Assembly: GCA_002633005.1 (NCBI GenBank)
Contig: NMRA01000205.1
Location: 297,273-361,272 of the forward strand
DNA: 64,000 bases
Reading direction: 5' to 3'
DNA from: Phoronis australis
Taxonomy: Eukaryota > Phoronida > Phoronidae
Made by a program: the position numbers and the translations under genes. Shown here piece by piece: positions 58,201 to 64,000 of this stretch. Positions within the stretch are counted from its first letter, which is position 1; the number at the start of each line of letters is the position of its first letter. The notes below the pieces were generated by a model. That model did not search any database, was not told the DNA's origin, and saw nothing but the letters and a program-made list of their open reading frames with translations.

Positions 58201-61200
58201 CCAAAGACGGAGAGTAGATTCTTGCGAAAACGCAAGAACACGCAAGACTTCACGAGATCAATGTATTACAGCGAAGCACATGACCACACTAACTTTAGAT
58301 ATAAGGGGCAAGGTAAGACTTAAAACTTATAATGAGCCTTCAGTGCTTCATTTTCTGTTTGTAAACTCTGCAAGACACACAGGGAAACTACATGAAGCTA
58401 AAATGAATGGCCAAAATGACAGTGAAAGACTAGTTTCCATCTAAAACTTATCTTGAATAAATATCTCAGATATCTCACAAGGCGACTTGAAATGTCACCA
58501 GATTTAGTTGCAAAACGTGCACAAGATTACAAGTTCCAACGATATTGATTTTATGCTGTCTGCAAAAAAAACGTGAATCACGAATCTGGTTACACGTCTG
58601 GCGGCTTATACATGTAACGTGTTGCCCAAAAGGAAACCAATTAAAATCTAAAAACATACATAAAATTCTAAGCAGATGACATAGACCAGAATCTCATTCA
58701 GGGAGCCTTTGATCAACCATAGCCACAGGGAAGCAGACACATAAACACACATGAACTTTGAGTTAGGCCTACTATACTTTGGTCAAATAGATCTCGGATT
58801 GCATTGAGATCAGTACCAAGTAACCCACATATACATACATGCAGGTATTGACTGGTGGAGAAAACACACCCCTTGAATGTGTAGCAAATAACTAATATGC
58901 AGGGGAAATGAAGAATGCCTCTAATGGGTCAAAAGTTCAAAGCACATTTACAGTGGTCAGTCTTTCACTGTGTGTTCAATTTGCAGCATGTAATTTGGAG
59001 GTGATTACAAAGAGGGACAAGCACAGGATGCACAATTAGCCCTTGTATCTGATTAGACGTCTGATCAACCATTTGATTCAACGACAGATCCGCCATCTAA
59101 AACAATCCTGATGTGTATTCGAACATGCACAGATACGATTCACAGAGTGAAAATCCTTGAGCATCCTAAAAGAGACTCTGTAACTAAGATATCATTCAAA
59201 TTAGAGAGAAAAAATCTGGCTATAATGAGAACACAATGATATTCCAATTAGAATGGAATGAGAATCTAAACTAATTTGCATAATATTCTCACTTGGTGAG
59301 AAATCATCTTGAAGCATGACTATTCAAGAATTCATAATGGGTGACATTCTCATTCAATGAGATTTGAAATAACATGACAATTTAGAAGGTATTGGCAACC
59401 CAAATGCTCTTCATGTTTGTGTGTTTATCTTGACGTTCCATTGAAGACTTACATGGTGAGGTGTTTAAAGACCAATGAAGTACATTCAAGTTAAAATGTT
59501 TAACCCTATACCCTCTTGTAGCATATGGGCGTTCAAGACAAGTTAAAGTCTTCATATTTACCCTTTGTTAGTGATAAACTGGACTACTGTGTACAGTAAT
59601 TGAGATGGCTTAGGAAAGGACTCCTACTGAACAATATCAACGCCTAAATATACGATAATCAGGAGAACCACCAACATATTGAAAACTGAGCAGCAAACAC
59701 AGAATAAGGACATCAGTCTAACTTAATGGTGTATGTGTTCCGCGCATTCTAGGATGTTAATTAACTCACAACTTCAGTCCAGCATTCCCTTTGGTTGAAC
59801 TGACACATAATATTCAGTTATTTCTCAGCATTTATACGAGAAACGATGACAATCCTCATATCGACAGTCCATGACACCGTTTTCTTTTGAACTAATTCTA
59901 CCTTTCAAGGACACGATTGGCCAGAATATTAGTATTTTGCACATTGGTGCTCTGCCAATTACTAAAACATTGCACATTTTATGCATCATATCTATCATCT
60001 GATCAGATGTCCTATCAGCCCTCGGAATGCAATAAAAGGATTGCGTGAACCAAACATCAAAGGGACATCTTCCAAAATATAAGTTTCAACTTTGTCAGTG
60101 TTTTTGCATTCTTAACCTTTATTGATTTCTTTCAGCAAGGAGATTTTGAATTGCGAAAAGTACTTGAGAAGATTATGTACTGTAGTAGTAGGTACAGACA
60201 GGGTTCAGGTGGGAATGACTCATCATGAAGTCATGCCATAACACCACTGCAAACTTCAGGTAGTAAGGATTCTTCGAAATAACAACTGCTATGAACATGT
60301 CAAATTTTCAGAATTTTCCTCAAGCACCACAAATCCAGTTTGAAGAACTGCAATCTTAACCCGGGCGAGGGTCACTCACATTGACAAGGTGCCTGCAGGC
60401 GTGTATCAAAAATTGCTGAGAGACTCCCTATTGCGGGTGCCAGGTCTGCTAATAACCACACTCTTTTGTGATGCCTATTGCGGGTAGGAAGACAGCCAGT
60501 GAGCCATTTGAGGGGCTGAGGCTAATGCAGTTGGCCTTTTGCAGGAACGAATTGGAAATTTAGGGGTCTATTGGACCCTCCACGGGTCCTGCAAAAGTTG
60601 CTGAAAAACTACTGCCTACCCGCAATTTTTGGTGCACGCCTGCGGACACTTGCCAATATGAGTGACCCCCGGGAATTTTAGTTACTGGGTGCATTTTTAC
60701 TTAAGTCACTGACCTACAGGATTATTGTTGCTACAATCAAGTCCTGTTTATATACCAAATAAATGGACTTCAATTAAATAACTTATGGATATCTTGTTGA
60801 CTCACCAGCTTTACTATTTTGTGCCTACACATGCAGTATGAGGGAATCAACACGGACAAATCTCCGGGGGGGGGGTCTTCAGCTATCATACTAGTACTTG
60901 TAAAGCAAATATGCAGTAGCACAGAAGGTTAGGTTCTGTCGAATCAAACTTTCTATTAGTGGTTAGAAGTAACTTTTTTGGTACAAATTCTGTTGCTTGT
61001 ATTTTTCTATGGTTTCAGATGCTGATTTTTTAGTTAATACTAGTATGTGTACTTCAGAATAACTTTACAATAAATAACTTTACTAGGACCAAAGTTAATA
61101 AATGGACAACTTTTGTTGAAAAGTCATAAAAAAGATTCTGTTTAAAGAAATGCCAACTTTCTAAAAGGATTCAGCCTTCACAGACTACCAAACAACGAAG

Positions 61201-62004
61201 GAATGAGCACCCTTCCTTCCCCTCCCCCCCATATACTACACTGCCACGGCAAACACAGGGTCAACATTGCACCTAAAAATGTGTCAGCCCTGTAAATGGG
61301 TGCTTATCATAGTTAGCACTGACTTTGAGGTAATCATCGGTTGAATGCAAAATGGCTGGTCTGACATTAAGTCGATGAAATTAGTGACCTTGGGAGTCGA
61401 TCCTATTCAACAAGGCTCAGTGATGATAAAGGGTAGATTTAGGGGTTGGGTAAACTAGTTCATTTACCATCACCACCACTTCGAGTTCCAAAAAAATTCT
61501 AGTTAGCTAAATCAGATGAACATTATTTACCAACAACAAGTCGATTGGAATGAGAAATCTACTACTTTTTACTACACTCGAATACTCGATCACTCAACTA
61601 CTAGACTTGAGCAGGGCGACCCACGCTAATCATTGAAATCGGTTAAATTACATGAAATGTCGCCTTCAAATGCTTTAATCCAACATACCTAATCGAAGAA
61701 ATAAGATTGTGCTAAACATTGACAATGCCACGGGAACGAAGACACCTGCGAACGTTCCGATCGTTCGCTCGCGACGAGGACTTGTTACAATGGCTTCCGT
61801 CCAGTTCAGTGAGAATTGACGTGAAAAATGTCGAACTAGTGGCGCATCTTCTGCCGTGGTTTCATCTCTCAGGTCTTCTCTGTGAAGAACGTGACTGAGC
61901 TCGTTAGTTCGCCGCAATCTGGCGGAATTTTGGCTGGACGAAACATCTGAAGACGGCATCGTGCTCGCCATTTTGACACAATCACCTGCGCTGTTTTCCT
62001 TCAC
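47908..62004 (-). CDS. SLC12A9: SLC12A9 (CCC6/CIP1): cation-chloride cotransporter family, whole gene
   Basis: Eleven exons on the minus strand join in phase: 62004-61689, 57158-57024, 56676-56542, 55705-55548, 55115-54938, 53934-53818, 53213-53102, 52312-52155, 51309-51227, 50390-50266 and 49258-47908. The product is 955 residues (human 914), or 944 if the second ATG at 61971 is used. A cytosolic N-terminus is followed by about twelve membrane segments, then a C-terminal SLC12 domain. Matches to human SLC12A9 include [17 protein letters not shown] (SVCAIATNGAVQGGGAY), [16 protein letters not shown] (GIMAGANMSGELKDPS), [18 protein letters not shown] (LSCLSLEWASAPNFRPTF) and [16 protein letters not shown] at the end. 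Human SLC12A9 has been reported as a lysosomal ammonium-chloride cotransporter. Confidence 0.95.
50266..57158 (-). CDS. SLC12A9: SLC12A9 exons 2-10: transmembrane domain
   Basis: Nine exons encode the amino-acid-permease-like membrane core. Exons 2 and 3 hold [10 protein letters not shown] and [14 protein letters not shown]. Exon 5 (54938-55115) holds an extracellular or luminal loop with sequons NDS, NVT and NYT at about residues 281, 287 and 293. Exon 6 holds GIMNGANMS, the family ion-site region. Exon 8 holds [17 protein letters not shown] (human LIGASRILHALARDDLF). Exon 9 is short (83 bases), with GNPWVAV (human GNPWAAV). All borders are GT-AG. Confidence 0.93.
50811..50956. mobile_element. 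Palindromic MITE, copy 1
   Basis: The arms read GGATATAACGTGCCCGCATT and, in reverse complement at the right end, AGATCTAACGTGCCCACATT. Weaker pairing extends outward (GGGCAAAAAAGCAATGG with CCAGCAATTGCTGGACAAA). The centre holds CTTTCTCCACTAAATAATGG. A shorter copy of the same family lies at 52952-53045. Both are in SLC12A9 introns. Confidence 0.75.
52952..53045. mobile_element. Palindromic MITE, copy 2
   Basis: The left end TCTGATATAACATGCCCG and the right end CGGGCACATTATATCAGA are almost perfect inverted repeats. The centre ATTATTCAGTGGAGAAAACT is the complement of the centre of the copy at 50811-50956, so the two are inserted in opposite orientation. Confidence 0.78.
57220..57560. repeat. 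Minisatellite, 16 units of 21-22 bp
   Basis: The units are TTACTGAATAAGATCATAGTG with variants (AATTAAG for AATAAG, AGAG for AGTG, ATTATAG for ATCATAG). The variants are interleaved, which indicates repeated expansion. The array starts 62 bases upstream of the SLC12A9 exon 2 acceptor in transcript direction and abuts a MITE at 57562. It is not a CRISPR: there are no spacers. Confidence 0.96.
57562..57849. mobile_element. MITE with 40-bp terminal inverted repeats
   Basis: The left end TAACATCATTTCTACAATCT and onward to TTTACACCAAC is the reverse complement of the right end GTTGGTGTAAACAG ... AGAAATGATGTTA, with a few mismatches. The interior of about 200 bases also has an inner inverted pair (GTTTCCGTCGGTCATC with GATCGGAAAAATGACC in part). 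It directly adjoins the minisatellite. Confidence 0.8.
57850..60359. other. SLC12A9 intron 1, middle part
   Basis: No gene, exon or clear mobile element is recognised. A short stretch at 58170-58260 can be read as an Arg/Ser-rich open frame ([13 protein letters not shown]) with no known match. Around 59230-59360 there are loose repeats of GAATGAGAATC and TGAGAAATC without a clear period. The intron of 4.5 kb is the largest of the gene and could hold regulatory sites that are not visible by eye. Confidence 0.4.
60360..60674. mobile_element. MITE-like fold-back element
   Basis: The left end CCGGGCGAGGGTCACTCACA pairs with the right end ATGAGTGACCCCCGGG. Pairing continues through ACAAGGTGCCTGCAGGCGTG / CACGCCTGCGGACACTTG and AAAAATTGC / GCAATTTTTGG, and further in through ATTGCGGGTAGG / CTACCCGCAA. 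It is GC-rich compared with its surroundings and lies in SLC12A9 intron 1. Confidence 0.75.
60675..61688. other. SLC12A9 intron 1, 5' part
   Basis: Apart from a G9 run at 60868-60885 and C-rich CCCTTCCTTCCCCTCCCCCC near 61211, no structure or gene is recognised. This is the part of the intron nearest the promoter in transcript direction. Confidence 0.4.
61689..62004 (-). CDS. SLC12A9: SLC12A9 exon 1: cytosolic N-terminus and first membrane helix
   Basis: This encodes 105 codons plus one base. Two in-frame ATGs lie at 62004 and 61971; the first is taken as the longer option, and the second gives MASTMPSSD, closer in style to human MASESS. The tail before the helix is serine- and charge-rich and includes EDAPLV, where human has ESSPLL. 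The exon ends in the first membrane helix ([23 protein letters not shown]), which matches human TFLGVVVPTVLSMFSI, VVFLRIG. Confidence 0.9.
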
Positions 62005-62043
62005 GAGAAGGTTTATCAGTCAAGTTTATCATGTGACTTGCGG

Positions 62044-62054
62044 ATCACGTGACC
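62044..62054 (-). promoter_or_regulatory. CLEAR-like E-box upstream of SLC12A9
   Basis: The plus strand reads ATCACGTGACC and so contains the palindromic core CACGTG within TCACGTGA, one base from the CLEAR consensus GTCACGTGAC. It lies 40 bases upstream of the first SLC12A9 ATG. A related CATGTGAC occurs at 62028. TFEB/TFE3 and USF/MITF factors bind such sites at lysosomal genes. Function here is inferred. Confidence 0.55.
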
Positions 62055-62059
62055 AGTGT

Positions 62060-62690
62060 TCTGCTTACGATCGGAAGGTTTCTCGCAGCTGTGGTCGCAG
62101 GCTGTCACGCGCATGTCATTGTTTTTACATCTACATGATAACGATCCTACTAAGTTTTTTGTATACTGATTTGGAAAGAGGAAAGCTAATAATCAAAATA
62201 TCCAGCGTCGGTTTTTGTTTACAGTTAACTCTGCGAGTTTGCCGTGATAACCGAAATTGATTTTCCTTTGCGCCGTATGTTTACGTGTTTCGTCCAAGCA
62301 GCGAACTCTCAAGAGCCTACACACGACTTCATAGCAATAAAATTGGTCTTGACTGGTTCTTTACTCAGATGAGAACATGGGCGGCGCACTACAGGGCCGG
62401 GGTGAGGGCTATAGTCCCCCACCTTTTTCAATGCTGCACCGCCCATAGAGAATGGTTTCCCAACTTGCAAAAAAAAAACAGTCAGGTCCCTTGTTACTAC
62501 TGTGAAACACTGATGCGCGACGCACTATATATAGTGACACAGCATGATGACTCAAGCCATTTAACAAGACTCTGGAGAAGCAATTGCAAAACTCAGCCTC
62601 AGTGTTCTAAAGCCATGAAACCATCACCTTTGGCCAGAACGGCTTGAGACCAATTTCAAAACAGACATGAACTCAATCAGTAGATGTTCT
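62060..62690. other. Region upstream of SLC12A9
   Basis: This should contain the SLC12A9 transcription start and proximal promoter (gene reads leftward). The 120-codon open frame at 62285-62647 on the plus strand has no recognisable domain. No other gene signal is seen. Confidence 0.4.
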
Positions 62691-63120
62691 TGGAATGGAC
62701 TTAATTAAGGAAGATTTACAACCGCTGTAATTGTGCTGACAGTTTCAGTAACCTTAGTAGTAATGGACAAACATCAGTTATGCTCTTTCATGCCACTAAA
62801 AATCATTCAATTTGAACTGCTACATAGAATTTTGACAACAAATACTTTTCTAAAAACTATAAATTTACGAGAGGACGATTTATGCTCTTTTTGAAAAAAA
62901 TGTACTGGAGTTTTTATAACACCTTTTTGGGAATGTCCCGGTCATTGTAAAACATTTTGGAACACACCTTTCTTATTATTTGATGAATTGCAGCTGTCAT
63001 ATGAGGGGGTTTTACTTAAAGTAATAGTTTTTGGCTTTCTCAAGTCTGGAAAAGATTATTTGTTGAATTGTTGGTACTCTTAGCTAAACAAAATATTTAT
63101 AGGACTAATTTTTTACAAAG
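62690..63120 (+). mobile_element. Relic of a non-LTR retrotransposon (LINE), 3' part of ORF2
   Basis: Reading frames with stops give QFELLHRILTTNTFLKTINL, then LCSF followed by a stop and KK, then FITPFWECPGHCKTFW. This is the arrangement C-S-F-C ... FWECP ... FW seen just after the reverse transcriptase domain of L1-like elements (C from the in-frame TGA is inferred). Internal stops and the lack of any upstream reverse transcriptase show that this is an old 5'-truncated copy. Borders are approximate. Confidence 0.65.
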
Positions 63121-64000
63121 TTTTCTATGTGTGAAGAAATTCTTATTTAATGTTAAGAACAGCTATCTTTTTGAGAGAGATATCGCTTTCAAAAATCAAA
63201 AATAAATTCCTTTGCAAAATGGAACCCAATCGTTGAGTTTCTTCACCCATAGTGTATTCAAGGTGAGCTTTTTAGTCCTATTTACTTTACATTTGGTGCG
63301 CCTGGAGAGTGAATGACAATATGAATGTTGTGTATTTCTATGATCATTTCTCAATAAAGGTGATAAGAAATCATTCAGATCGTAGCTGCATTTCACCATG
63401 TTTACTACCTAAAATGATAATCGAATTGCATGCGTACACCAGGGGGGGCGAAGTGAGCAAAAAGGTCTGCCTCAGAGAACCAAAAATTCCGAAAAAAGAG
63501 ACAAAAGTCAATTGAAAAGACAGGAACTATTAAAATTCGGCGAATGCCCAATTCATAGCTCTGAGAGCACCTTGTGAATCGTACTGTAAAAGGTCCACAT
63601 TCTCAAAAATTCGAGCCCCCATTTCTTAGGCTTAGTGCGCGCATGAATTGGGTCTTTTACTCTCTGAAAATCGATCTTTTATTAATATTCTGCCTTACTA
63701 CAGAACAGGGATTCTACGATTACCAGCAACAGTTGGCACAGAAACCAGGCGACTCAATAACTCAATGCCTATCAAATAGAGCTAGTGTTTGATCAACTGT
63801 AATGTTACGAATCAGTCGAAAATGGGCTCATATAGGCATTGATTGCCAGTTGCCGGCTCACACCACTACGGTAAAATGCAGTTTCAACTAAAGTCATGGT
63901 TATAGACTGTCATAATGGCTTATAATGGAATATAATTGGAAATTAAATACCATACGCAGGGTGCATCACTTGTAACTGTCAGTGTGAATTTATTATCTTT
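63121..64000. other. Right end of the window, no gene recognised
   Basis: The first part may continue the LINE relic (an AATAAA lies near 63353). After that only short open frames of unknown nature are present. I see nothing that can be supported. Confidence 0.4.

Noticed and set aside
62285-62647. 120-codon open frame upstream of SLC12A9
   Set aside because: No domain, no similarity that I recognise and a non-coding-like composition. It is left unassigned.

Overview
The window is animal nuclear DNA. Its genes are split by GT-AG introns, have metazoan-specific orthologues, and sit among SINE, LINE and MITE-like repeats. Four protein-coding genes can be rebuilt exon by exon with continuous reading phase: PLEKHM2 (+, 1279-26917), MRPS22 (-, 30915-40061), CFAP107 (+, 40630-42628) and SLC12A9 (-, 47908-62004). 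The proteins look clearly bilaterian but diverged from vertebrate sequences. Introns are about 0.1-6.6 kb, and two places appear to hold two unmerged allelic copies. A highly heterozygous marine invertebrate, possibly a non-vertebrate deuterostome, would fit; the species cannot be fixed from the sequence alone.

Layout. 1-1278 is a flank with no recognisable gene. PLEKHM2 (RUN domain plus C-terminal PH domain) fills 1.3-26.9 kb. Its first intron carries a decayed SGNH-hydrolase sequence, two tRNA-derived SINE copies and a long fold-back repeat. The gene is interrupted twice by a single N, and each N is flanked by two near-identical copies of the same sequence (386 bp and about 2.4 kb). Both duplications carry an exon and are most easily read as assembly errors. 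From 26.9 to 30.9 kb lies an intergenic stretch with a repeat element full of CTCF-like motifs; an inverted second copy lies in an MRPS22 intron at 35.6-37.1 kb. MRPS22 and CFAP107 are head to head with 568 bp between their start codons. From 42.8 to 47.9 kb are two related fold-back elements. SLC12A9 occupies 47.9-62.0 kb and its introns hold several MITE-like elements and a 16-unit minisatellite. 62.0-64.0 kb holds the SLC12A9 promoter side and a LINE relic.

The genes do not form one pathway, but there are links. PLEKHM2 is a lysosome/kinesin adaptor and SLC12A9 is reported as a lysosomal transporter; SLC12A9 has a CLEAR-like E-box just upstream of its first exon. MRPS22 (mitoribosome) and CFAP107 (inner wall of ciliary doublet microtubules) share a short bidirectional promoter. 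PLEKHM2 and CFAP107 are also on the same chromosome arm in human (1p36), so their closeness here may be old linkage.

No wholly new gene system was found. The points most worth a second look are the inverted pair of CTCF-motif-bearing elements, the two N-flanked exon duplications, the apparent absence of the usual kinesin-binding W-acidic pair from its expected place in PLEKHM2, and the CLEAR-like site at SLC12A9.
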